Shown in pieces: positions 44,828-58,200 of a stretch of 64,000 bases of DNA. Made by a program: the position numbers and the translations under genes. The stretch covers positions 248,001-312,000 of the forward strand of contig JAEHOE010000047.1 in the NCBI GenBank assembly GCA_016858145.1, written 5' to 3'. The notes beneath the pieces were generated by a model that was not told where the DNA came from, searched no databases, and worked only from the letters and a program-made list of their open reading frames with translations. The stretch comes from Edaphochlamys debaryana. Its lineage: Eukaryota > Chlorophyta > Chlorophyceae > Chlamydomonadales. How positions within the stretch are numbered: position 1 is the first letter of the stretch; every line of letters starts with the position of its first letter.

Positions 44828-46957
44828 CTAGGGCGCGGGGATATCGCCGTTGCCATCAACCGGCGCCGGCGCCGGCGGCGGGGGTGGCGGCGGCGGCGGC
44901 GGCGGCGGGGACGGCGGCGCATCCTGACAGAGCGTGGAGCTCGAGAGCTGCAGATCAACGCACGACTCGTTGTCAGTCAGCAAGACGAAAGCGGCGCCGC
45001 GGATCGATGCATCGTCGCAGATGTCGGCAGAAGCGTACGGCATCTGCTCCACTCCGTACAGCTCGTCCTGGAAGTAGCGCGCCAGCTCAGCACCGGCGCT
45101 CGGGCTCGCGATCTGGCCGCAGACTTGCAGCGACGTTGAGCCACACCTCGCGCGGTTGAAGCCGCTGACGACGGCGCCCTCTGGAGCACTCTCAAAGAGG
45201 GGTAGGACCGCATCGCGAGCCGCGGCGCAGTTGTCCGGCTCGCTGTACCAATCTGCCGGAGAGCTCGAGCGCCGGAGCTCCCACGCAAAGCACACGCTGC
45301 AAGCGTCGCCTGTCGGGACATCTCCGTCCGGCCCTGGCGGCGGCGGCGGCGGCGGCGGGGGTGGCGGCGGCGGCGGCCCGCCGCAAGACGTCCCTGCCAT
45401 GACTTCGTAAGCATTTATGCAATCCATGTTGTCGGACTCGAACATGATGTTTACTCCGGACAGGGCCGCAGAACACAAGTCCAGGTCGCCGAAAGGCAGC
45501 AGGGCTGCGCCTTCGAGGCCCATGGAAAGGAGCTCGCCCTCATCTGCGTTGGCCACGACCCCACACACCACCAGGGACTGCCCCCGGCACTCGGATGGCT
45601 CGAACGTGCTCATGAGGCCTGGGGGATGGGGAGGGGCGGGAACGGGAGTGGGAAGACAGGGGCGCACAGTCAGGCTCAGTCTTGTGCGTTATGGGAAGCC
45701 CGACGATGTGCACTCGCCATGTGGGTCCTGGCGCAGCGCGGTTGCGGGCGCTGTTTAGGTGGGTGGGTGGGTGGGCCGAGCCAATTGTGCTTGATGTCCT
45801 GATGTCAAAACCCCAGAGGTAAAGCGGGTCCAAGCCAAGCTTGACGGCCGGCCCCAAGGCCTGTCGTGATGCCGGGCTGGCCGTGAATGCGCCGCCGCGT
45901 GGGTCCGGACCATTCAGCGCCTGGCCCGGGTGGACCCCACGTCCCCAAACCCGCCCGCAGCCGTTCTCTTCTTACCACGCCTCAGCTACCCCATGCCCCC
46001 TCCGTTTCCAGCCCCCCTCCCCCTTTCGTCCGTGACGCCTCCCACGAGTCCCACCCGCCCGCCGCTCCCCCTCCCTCCGTGCCGGCCTCCAATTTTCCAA
46101 TCGCGCAGGTCCCTTTGGCCCACGTCCCGGGACTTTAGGGCTGATCCAGCCCACCCACAAACCTGGCCGCCCTGGCTTGCTTCCTTCCAGCCCCACCCCA
46201 CCTGTGCTCTCTGGGCTCAGCTGTCCGTCAACAGTCGCCCGAGCGCTCTCGCAGTTGGCCGCGTCATTGAACCACTCCACCGGGGGCTCACGCACGAGTG
46301 CCCAAGTGAGGCACACGCGGCAGGCTCCCTCGGGAAGGTCTGGGCTTGGGCTTGGGCTTGGGCTGGGGCTCGATACTGCAGGGGGGTGGGGTGGCAGAGC
46401 GATGGTGCGTGTGGAAATGGAGGGGGTGGGGGGGCAAACTCCCCGCGCATGGGCTGCTGTCTGCAAGGGTCTGCAGCCGGCCGCGTTACTGCCGTTGCCG
46501 TGGAGTGAAACCCTCGAGTCCTTGCTTGATCCCGTGTTCTTACGTGCCGCCCCATAGAGCTCCGTAGTCATCCCGCGTAGGTGACTGACAGGCCCTAGGC
46601 TGTGTGCGGTGCATTACGCAGACACGAGCGACGCCCTTACCAGGGGCCTTCGCGGGAGGCGGGGCACGACGGGGCGGGGGATGGCGGTGGGGAGGAGGCC
46701 TCCCTCTGAAGTGGCCCACGAGCCGTGTCCGCGCGTCAGCAGGACACACTGCGACCACATGGTGCCACACGTCGGATATGGGAGGCAGGAAGTGGTGCAT
46801 CAAGCTGAACGCGCATGCGGAATCGAAGCCATGCAGAAGCCGGCCGCTGCAACTCGAGCGCAATCTGGGTATGCAAAGCAAGACATCAGAACCTACCAGT
46901 GGCGAGAGGAAGCAGCGCCACTATCAGCGCGAGCGCCCGCCCTCTAGGAGTGACCAT
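44828..46957 (-). CDS. Secreted proline-rich protein with two eight-cysteine domains, 341 aa
   Basis: Exons 46957-46897, 46375-46202 and 45618-44828 join in phase (1026 nt, complete). Exon 1 is a signal peptide (ALALIVALLPLAT). Exon 2 begins with an (SP)5 linker, a typical arabinogalactan/extensin glycosylation motif, and opens domain 1 with CRVCLTW. Exon 3 completes domain 1 (PSEC, LVVCG, LCSAAL, NMDC, TSC). A 14-proline linker follows, then domain 2 (CSVCFAW, NC, RARC, LQVCG, ICDDAS, NESC, TLC) and a terminal polyproline tail. The two domains are clearly internal paralogues and match the domain in the 41578-43283 gene. A cell-wall or matrix glycoprotein is the natural reading: proline rods joining disulphide-bonded heads. 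The binding activity of the heads is unknown. Confidence 0.85.
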
Positions 46958-48416
46958 TTGACGCGAGGCCTGGCCTGTTAAGGACGGCTGTAGAAAGCAA
47001 AACTATGTCACGTGCGTGCTATTCTATTGTTGTTGCTTTCCACTCTTGGTCCGAGACAAGGTCGTCCTCACTAAGTGAGCTGTCCATGCTGGTCCGAGCG
47101 TGCCAAACCCATCTCCTCCCGGGCTTCCCGAATGAACTCAGTTTCCCATCTCCTTCACGTGGCCCCCCTGCCTTCCAGGTGAACCCGGTAGCTTCCCCTC
47201 GCCTGCACATGCGCCCCCTTCCATCCTACTTGTCTGCAGCCTGTCACCTCACCCGTGCCCTTCCCACGTGCCCCTGTGGCTACGGCCCGAAGATGATCTC
47301 GGCACTCGGCCTGTTGCCCTTTCACCTGACGACCGATACAGCATACTGCAGCCTTGCATGAATAGCGCACTCTCCCACACGACTGCGGTCTGCTCTCCGG
47401 CACAACAGGGGTGAACGGCACCAGGTGATAACGTGCAGCCTTTGGCTACGGCCATCACGAGCAGCCCCCCACGCGTTGACGCCCCTATCCGTTCCAACGC
47501 TCTAGATACTAGTCAGGCGGCCCACCGCAATGCCGATTACCCTCATGCAATTGTCCTTCTCTGTAACGTCCTGGCCAGACCTACCCTCCTGGCATATGCG
47601 CCTGAGCGAGCTTGTGCGCGTTAGACCCGGCGGCCGGCCGGCACGGCAGTGCCCTTCCTATCCCCCATGCTCAAACCTCTATCACCATTGACCGCATGAA
47701 TAAGCGCACTACCGCGCTCCTTTCCTTCGCCAGTCCTCTATTCGTTGCTCCCTTGGGCACTCAAAGAAGCGCACTAAACTGCCAAGGCCCAATGACCACC
47801 CTGCACCCACACTGTCGAGACAAGGTCATCACGTCGTCAGAATCTACCGCTACCGCTAATCAGCCATCCGCAAACATCCTCCAAAACAATATCGCGACAA
47901 TGGTCACAGCAGATTGCGGCACATGCAGCAATCTACATTTGGTCCAGAGCCCCCACAACAAGAAAGGCTTGGGCAACCACGCCCGCCGAACCTCCTGCAA
48001 ACAATGAGGCAAACCTGCACAAGCCGACCGCCAAAAGAGAGATCCGCATGTCCCGTCGCGCTCCTCCCCCACGTCCCCCCAACAGCCTCCGCTATACTTG
48101 TGCGCAGACAATCCCGGACGCCCGTACGACTTGACGGGTCCTGTCCTGGTCCGGCTTGGTCAACCTGCACGAATTACCGCCCTTGTCAGGCCATACCCCT
48201 GTGCCTGCCCTGCGCATGCCTGCTGGTCCTGTGCTATGCCTCCTTATTTCTCCTCAACATCTCCCTATTCCTAGAGAGCTATCAACCTGCAACTAGTCCG
48301 TGCCTCTTAGTCGAGATCCTGGTCCTAATATCCTATCCTCATGCACAGCACGCCAGGCCACCTGAACCCATCCCGTAGCGCCCCGTCCGCGTCCTTCCGA
48401 GCGCGTTGCGCTGGCC
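46958..48416. other. Intergenic, no gene recognised
   Basis: Upstream region of the 341-aa matrix gene and 3' flank of the giant mosaic gene. Short open frames only; no splice-linked coding segments were found. Confidence 0.5.
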
Positions 48417-49175
48417 TTAAGCAGCTGCCGGGGCGGCTTCGTACAAAGCCCACACGTCTTCCTGCTTGCCGCCACAAGCCGGGGCGCCAGTTCCCGGCGG
48501 GCCGCACGGCCACGCCGCGCACTTGGCCGAATCCAGGGTCCCCATCTCTGGATCCTGCAGCAGGGCCGTCGGATCCGCGATCGCGAGACAGACCGCTCGT
48601 ACCAACGGCTGTGCCGGCGCCCTCGCTGAAACCGTCAACGGCGTCACGTCGAGCGAGGTGCCCGTTGACGACTCGACCTCAGCCGCGCTTCGACGCAAGC
48701 GCCGGTCTCCGGTTGGTTCGGTCGGGGGTGTCAGCGAGTCGCCTTCTTGCCCCGGGCTGCTCGGTAGCTCAGCCTGTAGCCTCTCGACTGTGAGCGGGTC
48801 GAGGGGCCAGGCCACGAGCGCCACCATAGCCGCGCCTGCCTTGGCTCCCGCCGCTTGGCACGCCGCCAGGTCGAGCGTGGGCTTCCGCGCGGTGCTGGAG
48901 AGCACTGGGAGCACTGAGCCGGAGGCATTGAGGGCCGCGGCCAGGACCGAGGCGTTGTAGCAGCCGTGCAGCTCGGCGGAGACCGAGGGGCCAGAGGGAG
49001 ACGTGGGCGGCGGCGCGGGCGGGGCCTCACCTGGGGGGTGGCGGTAATCGGGAAGTTGCATGGAGATAGATTTGAGGCATGGAGTAAGATTTCATGCCAT
49101 GAACCGCACCGGCAACCACCATGGCGCCTGGCCTCGTGTGCCTCGCATCCCCCGGCCGCAAGGCACACGGCCGTC

Positions 49176-49217
<42 letters not shown>

Positions 49218-52200
49218 GATACTGCCCCGGGTTTCGGCGAGGGCATGCTTGGTGCCATGCCCTGTCCGTACGACTCACACGCCCGCGCAGGTGTCTCCGC
49301 GCCGTCCAACCGCGCCCCGGCTCTACGCCCGCCGGCGGTGTGCCGCGTCTCTAGGTTCTACGTTCTCGACGTCGCGCCTCTCACGGCTATTAAGCTGCCC
49401 CTGCGCCCATTCCCTATCATCCCTGCATGTTCGCTTCTGCTCTACGGCCACCGTCCGTCTTCACGCCAGGTGAGGTATCCTTTCGTAACGGGCTTGATTG
49501 GGGGGCTACGACCGTCCCGGGCCACTTGTCTGCTGTGGGCTTTCGTGTGTGCACACCGCCGGCGGGCCGCTCAGCTGTTGCTTAGACAACGAACAAACCT
49601 CTGGCGCTTCTCGCTCTGGCGCTCGGACCTCTCGCTCTGGGCTCGCGGAGCTTCGCCAACCGCAACAATTCAGTATGTCGGGAGGAGCTGGCGCCTCACA
49701 CCTTCGGGATCTCGCCGGGCTTCTGCTTGCTTACGGTTTCCTCGATACCCAACACCCTGATACTGCACGTGCCGACCGCTCTCCGAGACGGACACCCACC
49801 TGCGCCAATTAGCTTGTACAGCCCCTGGTTTGGCTCCACAAAGTCTGGGTTGGCCACTGGGCTCGCCACGTCGGCTGCACTCAATAGCCAGCTGCGCAGG
49901 GCACACACACGCGGGCGGGCGGCCGTAAACATGCGGTGACGGGCTCGAGAGTCAGGTCAGCCCCCAGGTTCTTGGCACGGTCAGCAAAAGCCGGAGTCCT
50001 GTTTGGGCAGTTCCCACCGCTGCCGCACCGCCGCGGGTCCGCCGCGCCATGCGCGGGTGTCTGCGCGCGCCGCCGGGCCGTGTCTACGCATCGGCCCCCT
50101 CCTGTGGTGACCGTCCCCGCCCCGAGCCCGAGCGGGCGAACAGCTGCTTGTCTCGCGCTCACCCTTCCGTCGTAAAGCCCGCGCAACCCGGCATCTTGAT
50201 GCAGACCAATGCCGCGTCTCGTGCCGACGCAGTGAGGTCCTCACGTGAGGGCACACACCGGCCTGGCGCGTAGCAGCCCAGGCTTGAGCCCGAGGCGTTC
50301 ACCGCCCCCACACCCGCCTCGAAGGTGAAACGAGAAAGCGGCGAGCCGTCTGCGAGGGGCGCGAGATGCAGGTGTAAGCGGATGTGCGCATGACGCGGCC
50401 GGGCGCGGGCTGGTACACGGGCTGCCCCCGGTTCCCACCCTAGCGGACACGCGCTCCCGCTTGGCGAATCCTCCGTTTGCTCCCCACTCAAAACCACATC
50501 GCGAGGAAAATTGTGGAATGCCAAACGTCAGCGACGGCTCTCACCGTGGTTGGCCAAGGGCAACCAACTGGTCTCATCGTCGGCGTTGCTGGGCCAAGAC
50601 GGGGCCAGCGCTCCGAAACCCTCCCAGTCGCCGAAACCCGGCCTCGACGTCAGCAGCGGCGCCGGCGGAGCAGCGGGGATGCCGCGACGCCAGTCCGTGT
50701 CATCGTGGTTACACGCCTCGGCGCCGGCATAAAAGTACGGCTGGCCACCGGAGGACGCGGATCCGGATCTCACGGTCCAAGATGTCAGTGAGGCCAGCGC
50801 GAACGGCGGCGCCAGCAGCGGCGGCTTGAACCGCGCGTCCATGCCGCGGAGCCGCACTAGCGGTTGGAGCTCGCCGCTGCCCAACCGCTCCTCCGTTGCG
50901 AGGTCGATTACCGCGCACGCAGCGTAGGCTGGTGCGCCCGTATACTGAGGGCTGGGCGTGCCGCCTGCCACTCGAAAGGAGAAGGTCTCCTCGCACTCGA
51001 AATCCGTCATTGTCGAGAAGCCCAAGGACGAATCCGTACGTACGGCGGCGGTTAGGGCCGCCGCGTACCGCTGGCAGTACACCAACGACTGCTGTACGGC
51101 ATCTGCCCAGAACATGGCAATGCAGAGGGAGCAGCCCGAAGATGGAGGGTCGGGCGGCGGCGGCGGCACCTTGGGTGGCGGCGGCATGCCCGGCGTCGGG
51201 GCCTCCGCCCCAACGCCAAAGCATTCGACCGCCGCCATCTCGCCCTGGGAGCAATCCTGGATCTGACCGTCCCACAGGCCCCGGTACGCGCAGTCGTTGA
51301 TCAGATCCCGAGATCCGGACGAGCAAGTCACGTCAGTCAGCCACATGGGCCAGTAATCGGACGCCCGCTCGAGGAACAACGGGCGCGGTGTCGATGAGTC
51401 ATCTGGCAGTAATGCTCGTCCACTGTCGTACCCCAGTGTACGGCAGGCGGCTGCCGCCGCCCGGTCGTCCCACTCCAGGGTGAACATCGACGACGCACAC
51501 ACAGCACCCCAGCTGCCGCGGTACTTCAAGAGGACGTAGCCCCTGCCCGTTGCCGTGGTGTCGTACCATTGCCCCGGCTCGATTAGGTCGTACGGCTGTA
51601 CGGCCTGCCGCGTGTACGTAACCAGCTTGAAGGGCACCCCGGGCGTTGGGCCTGCGGAGAGGATGGGGGGATGCGGGCTCGCCCTCAGGCAAGCATGTGC
51701 GCCATTCAAGTCTGCAGGGATGGCCACCTTGCCCTCAGAGCCACGCACACAACAGCAGGGTCTCTTGGCGTTGAGGAGGCCAGCCTTGGAGAGTACGCGT
51801 GGCCCCCTGCTATCCGCGCTCTCGTAACCCCCGCTCCCTGCCCACCTGCCGGGAAGAAGTCGGGGCACCAGCTCGATGGCACCTGCGGCCCCTCCACGTC
51901 ACAGCCGCGGCTGCTCAGCATTGCGCCCCGCACGCCGGCGCCCGCGTCTCCGCCGTCCGCAGCCGGGCCGGGCCCCACGCACACTGCGTCCAGGGCTCCG
52001 TCCGATTCGCAATCCAGGAACGCCAGGTCCGCACCTTCGCCACACCAGCCCGCCGGCGGGGCCAGGCACGCATCTGAGGGCGCGGTCAACGCAGGCAGGC
52101 GGAGTCAGTGGGTAACTGAGTTCAAGGGCGCTTGGCGCTCGCGCCCCCACACACCAGGAAGCCTGGCCGGCGTATGAGCCGTGACGCTTTGAGCAGGTGG

Positions 52201-55200
52201 CGATGCCTTTCGGTCGTCCGGGCACTGATAACACACGGCCCTTATTAGAAACTACGTGAGTAATAATCACCTCGTGGCGTGCTGCCCAGTTGGAGCGACA
52301 GCACAAAGGGCTCCGAGTCAGACTGCTCCACCTGCTCGCAGGGCCAGGCCTGGTGGAGATAAGCGAAGGGGCACCGGAGCGGCGGTGAGGGGGGTTTGGG
52401 AGGCCGGAGCAGGGAGCGGTGTGGCCGGAGCTGGAGCGTTTGTGAGCAAATTCGCAGCTGTCTGTTTTAATTGTGCACAAGGGCCGGGCTGTGTGGAGAG
52501 CAGACCGGTAGAGCATGTCGGGCCTGGATGCACCCCGTGCTTCCCGGACAAGTCTGTGGCACAGACGCGTGTACGGTAGCCGCCAGACCCCGCCCAGCTC
52601 CCTTACCTGCAGGTGAGCCCCCGGAGTGCGGGCGATGAAGACGCAAATGCCCAAATCGATCTTGAGGCCCACGGCCCACCTGCCAGGGAGTGGACAGAAA
52701 GGCACACGCTGAACGCCGAACACGCTGGGTTGCATGGGCTTGCGTGCGCTTAGTGCGAGCCGCAGACCTTTTGATCTCTGGGCATTTGCGCTACGAATCA
52801 AGGACCAACCGCCCTACCTTGAACCCGGCTCGTCCTGCACGACGCCGCCGGCGGTTGGGCCGTACAGCGCGAAGCCCTGGTTCTCGTCACCCGTACGGCA
52901 GGCTGTAGTCGTAACGTAAGCGCCGTACACGGCGGTGGTGGGGTCTATCGACCAGCACAGCCCCGCCGCCGTGCGGACCTGGTAGAAGCCCTCACCTGCG
53001 CGTGGAAGCACAAGCACGTTCGCAGGCGTTACAATCACAATCAGTAAACGGACGCATGAACGGACACCTGAACGGACGCGTGAACGGACGCTTGTACGCA
53101 TCCAGGGCTACCCCACGGGTTCTAGCACCAGTGCACGGAACATGCGCCCGAGTGCCCCCGCGGCAATGTTCCCTGTCACGTGAGTGCTCAACCCTCAACC
53201 CTTCCCAGGCATCCACGCACCATCCGAGTGCAATGAGAACATGGAGCCAGAGTTGCCATCGCACGGCCCCAGCGCCAGCCCCTCCCCGGAAACCGCCGCC
53301 GCCACCAGGCATCCGCCCCAGGCCCTGAAGTTGAGCCACGTGTCTGCGGGGTGCGGCAGCACGGAGGGCACACTGTTGGGAAACTGCCTCCGTATCCCCA
53401 GCGAGCGAAGGCAGCCACTCTCGGTTAAGCCGCGTCTCCGGCGCTCAAGGCCCAGACAGCATTGCGCGGGGGTTGAGTCACGCGATGGCGGCCCCAGTCT
53501 CGGCGTTGGAGCAAGCGCAGGAACGAAAGCCGGGCGCGACATGCGAGCCCCACCTTCCGGTCGGTTGTTCAGCTGCAGGGTGAAGGTCTCGGCGCCCGTG
53601 GCGTCTTCGGACCTGAGGCCACGGCACAGCGGGTTGTGGGGTAAAGGGCAAGTGTTGGACAACGAGGAAAGGGCAAGTGTGTTGGAAGTGGTCCACGCTG
53701 ACGCTTGAGCGACCAGGCCGCGCTACTTACGGCTTGGCGTCACAGCGGGCAGCACGCTACCGGTATCAGCCCTACACACACATTCCTTCCCATGCATCCT
53801 GAGACTTGCCTTAGCGGCTTGGAGACCGCAAACCTCTGCGCCTCTGCCTCCTCCGACCCGTCCCCGTCCGCACAAGGTTGCAAGTCAGCGCCCGTGACAG
53901 CGTTGACCGGCTGCCCTGCCGCGCGCTGGAGGCAGAAGGGCCCATCCGTCGCGGCCAGCCTGTAGGAGCTTGGGCCTGGGGGGTGCACGCGAGGTGAGGG
54001 GTGAGTGGCGTTGGGAGCAGTGAGCAGTTGCGGGTGGAACATTCGCCCGAAGCAGTCTGGCATGCTTGGGACCAAGAGCGGCCTCGCAATTCGCCCGTCT
54101 GTTCCATCCAAACAAAGCGACCCCGCAGCCAAGGTCAACGCTCACCGTCTTCTAGGAACCTGTACTCAGCGGCGATGCGGCCCAGACATTCCTGCACCTC
54201 CGCAGTTGAGGAGTAGCGATCGTCGCAGGGAGTGCCGGGGCGCAGCCCCACCAGCGGCTCTGGGGGGCAGCACGATGGGGGGTGAGGGGCAGGTTCGTAT
54301 AGTACGCGACTGCGGTCTGAGCGGCCGCCCCACGTTTCCTCCGACGGTATGGTACTGCCCGACCCATGCTGCCCTCACCTTCGACAGCCTCGCGGACGTA
54401 CAGGCACGTGCCAGGGCTGGGCCGCGTGGGCAGTACCACGTGCATGAGGTCGCCCGTACTGCTGAAACCGCCGCACGCCGCACCCAAATCACGGCATCGC
54501 TTCTCCGCCTCGGCACCCTCCCAGGGCTCTTCCTCTCCGCCATCATCGTCTGGTGGGCTGCCAAAGCTACCGTACGCGCCGTACGCAGCCGGCGGTGACG
54601 CTTGCACGCCGTACACCCCCGGACCGGGGCCGTACGGTCCGCTTGGGGTCGGGGCCGGCATGGGGGCGACGGGTGGTGACGGCAGCGGTACCGTAGGCAG
54701 CGGCGGCGGGGCGTTGGGGATGCGGTTGCCCGTATGGCCCATGTCGGGCAGGGCGACGAATCCGGGTCGCTGTGGGCAACCTGCAATAATGACATAAGGC
54801 CATAACGTAGGACGTCAAGCAAGGATAATCCAGCATCTGGCGACCAGGGGAAGGCACGCTGGGACACCCAGACACGCGGTGCAGGCAACAGTGCGCACAC
54901 ATGCGACCAGGGAGGCTAATGCAGCTCAGGGCAACAAGAGCTGACACGAGGACCCTTCGATGCTCACTCGTGCGGATGCGGGTGTACAGGCAGAACCCGG
55001 GGTATCGGGACACCAGTGGCGAGACGCGCAGCAGCAGTGACCCTTCCGAGTTAAACCCGCGGCAGCGGGGGTCTGCCAGACAGGCGGCGGCGGCGTCCTG
55101 ACGGGGGCGGTCAGCGGGGGCAGAGGCGGTTAGGGGTTTCGCATCAGGGGCGTGGTTTGAGCGAGTGCAGGGTCAGCAGCGCATCAAGTACATCCGGAAA

Positions 55201-58200
55201 GGAAAGCACAGTATCCTGGTGCGTGCGAGCAGTCAACGGGACCCGCCCCCGCCTGTCTCGGTCCCGCTCGGTTCCCGCCGCCTCACCTCAAGGGTGAGGT
55301 ACGTGCTCGTCGACAGGCGCCGACCCACGGAATCCACATCGGGGGCAACGGCGAAGCCGGGAACGTCCGGGCAGCCTGCGCGTAAGCCCGGTGAGCGTGT
55401 CAACAGCCCGTTAGGTCTGGGCCCCAGTGCTCAGCGAGCCCGGAGAACGTGGGGATCTACCCGGCGGCAATGAGGTTCTGCACATGCAATCCCGGGCACG
55501 CGCATCTTCCCAGCACGGTCCTCAGCCCCACAGAGCCCCTGCCGTGGACGCGTTTCGGGCACGGCAAACGGATGGCACGAGCGGTGCGCTCGATACAGCT
55601 CGTGCGCTGGCCACACCTTCGGCTTCCTTGCGGTACAGGCACGCCCCCGGGCTGGGCAGCGCAGGGTATACGGCGGAGAAGAGCCTCCCACGTGGGCCCC
55701 ACGCGCCGGGCGTCGTGACAAAGCCCATGCATGACTCATTCGTAGCGCAGCGGCCCGCGGGGCTGCGCAACGGCTCGGAGCCGAACGGGTCGTCGGTGGC
55801 GGCAGGCGCCACGTCAGCCATGACGATGTAGCCCGCGATCTCCGTACAAGCTGATACGAGCAAAGGGTGAGATGACATGGAGGAGGGGCAGGACAGGTTA
55901 TGTGAGCTGGCGATGAGGCGGAGGATACTGCCGCTGCCACTCTTTGGACCCCGGATCAAGGACAGGGCGCTCGAACATGTGATCGCATCATCAGCACGGA
56001 CGAGCAGTGCCTCAGTTGAAGCTTGATGCCCTTGGCCCCTGGCTTAGGCCCCTTTCGCCGCTTACATCCGATCTTGCAGACGGCGGCCGCAAACTCGGTA
56101 CAGAGAGCGCCGTACTTGAGATCCGCCTGCACCGGGGGGACAGCAAGGGTGAGGATGCCGACCCCTCAGCCTTGCTGTTCCGTTGCTCGGCTTTCTCCAC
56201 CAGCCAGGTTAGCTTTAAAAGAAAGACGCCGTGCGGCCATAGTCTTTCGCATGACGCATCCTTCGCAGAACCCTACAGCCCCCCCTCACCGTGCAGTCCT
56301 CCACTCCCTCCGCCCAGCGCGGGCAATCCATGGCCGTGATAACGTCACGCGTCAGATCGTACGACAGAGGGCTGTAGTCATCCCGCGGCGCGATGTCCGT
56401 ACGTCCGTCGTACAGGGCCATGCCGCCCGCTGGGAAGCCCGCCTGCGCCACGAGGTGGGGCATGAAAGGTTGTTGACTTCGCCATGTGAGAACTCCGCCT
56501 CTAAACCCATCCCCGTGGCTTCGATCCCAACTCAAGGCCATTCGGTTCTCGGCGTGCAAACCGTTGGCATCATGAACCTCACTAAACCGCCTCGATCGAG
56601 TTGCGAACCCAAAGTGCCAGCAGGGGCCCACCTGTATGCAAGAGAGCGCTGCGTCCACGTCCGTCCACCCCGGCTGGCACACTCTGTACCAATAGGTCGC
56701 GCGGCGGACGCGCTGGGTTGCCCAAACGTACCCAACCTGTGGGAGGAGTCAGGGTGGTGCGGCAGGGGCGGTAGAAGGCGCGAGGATTGAATGGGGCCGG
56801 TCCCTGGGGGCGACTGGGGGCAGGACACGCGTATCGTACGTACGTATCAGTTCAATGCCGGCCCCAGACCCGACCGTGCCTCCCTAACGGCCGAACTCAC
56901 CACTCCAGGCTTGTTCACGGGCTCGGAAGCAAAGGTGCTGTTCGAGAAGAAGGCGTACGGCGTGAAGGAGTTTGCGATCTTCGGGAAGGGCAGGGGGCCT
57001 GTCGGGGGCGCAAGCAAGCCTCCGGGTCAGTGCGGTCAACGGTTGCCGCGGACGGAGACCCAGTTCCCGCCCCTTCCCGCAGCCCCCGCGCCAACCTGCT
57101 CACTTCCCCGCTCCGCCCTGCCACTGTCCTCCCTCCCGCCTCCGACCCTGACCCACCCTGGTCACAAAGGACGGCCACAACGGACGAGCAGAATCCGCTG
57201 GGCACGATCGCTGCCGTACAGTTCGCGAGGCTGGTGGCGCCAGACGGGCACCGCATATTGGTGATGTACGGCCGGTCCGAGATGGAGATCGTACTGCCGG
57301 CGCTGCTGCCGGGCGCGGATGCGCGCCCGCCATTCGTGAATCCGGCCAGGCGACACGTCAGCCCGGCCTCGCGATCTGTCCATCGCGATCCCACGCAGAC
57401 GGGGTACCACCGCGTCTGGTTATTCTTGAGTATCCGCTTCGCCCAAACGTAGCCCATCACGCCCTCTCGCTTCAGCGGCCGCCACAGCTTCAGGCCGCCG
57501 CGTTCGTACTGCTCTTCCGGTACGAGTTCGCTCGCGAGCGTGTCGAGCGTTACGGAGCCGCGGATGTCGTCGTACCAGTGCTCGAACGGCGGCGGCGCCA
57601 GGTCCTCTGGCGGTACGGTTGGGCCGCGTGAGTCCGGCGACCAGGGCGGAAACCCCGCCTCCGGTGGCTGGGCTTGTGGCGGAGAGTCACCTCCAGGATC
57701 ATCCCCGCCGAGCTCCTCCTCACGCAGCCGCCGCCCTAAGCGCCGCCGCCCGAAGTCAAGGGCGGTCGAAGAGCCAAGGCTGTCGGCGCTGCCTTCAGCC
57801 CCGCTAGAGACGGCAGGGCCGCCTGGCTTCGGGACGTGGGAACCCGGCAGAGGTTCCCCGGCGTCCCCGCTAGCGACCGAAGCGCCGGCCAGGGAACCTG
57901 TCGCGGGAGGTGATTGGAGGGCGGGTGACGGGTCAAGGCAAGGGAAAGCCCCTGTGGGAAGAAATGTTTTGTGGCCGTCTTCGGGCTTTAAAGCCCATAC
58001 AGCGCATGTAGGCCTGGCCACCCTGGCCCCCAATCCCTGATCGTAATAGATTCTCCCGGGCTTCCGCGCTCTCCCGTTTCCCGCTGCCCGCATCCAGCCC
58101 TGCCCAGCCTCGGCCAGCCCTACTAAAGGCAGACGCAGGACCCCTCAACCGAGCGTCCAGCACCCCAAGCCCCCACCACCACGCCCAACCCGTCCCTCAA

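Noticed and set aside
41578..46957. Calling the two small matrix genes canonical pherophorins
   Set aside because: The linkers fit, but the cysteine pattern does not match the pherophorin domain as I remember it, so I left the domain unnamed.
53221..53975. Treating the ricin-like segment as a toxin
   Set aside because: Only lectin-like B-chain repeats are suggested. There is no sign of a catalytic A chain, and the context is an extracellular matrix-type mosaic protein.
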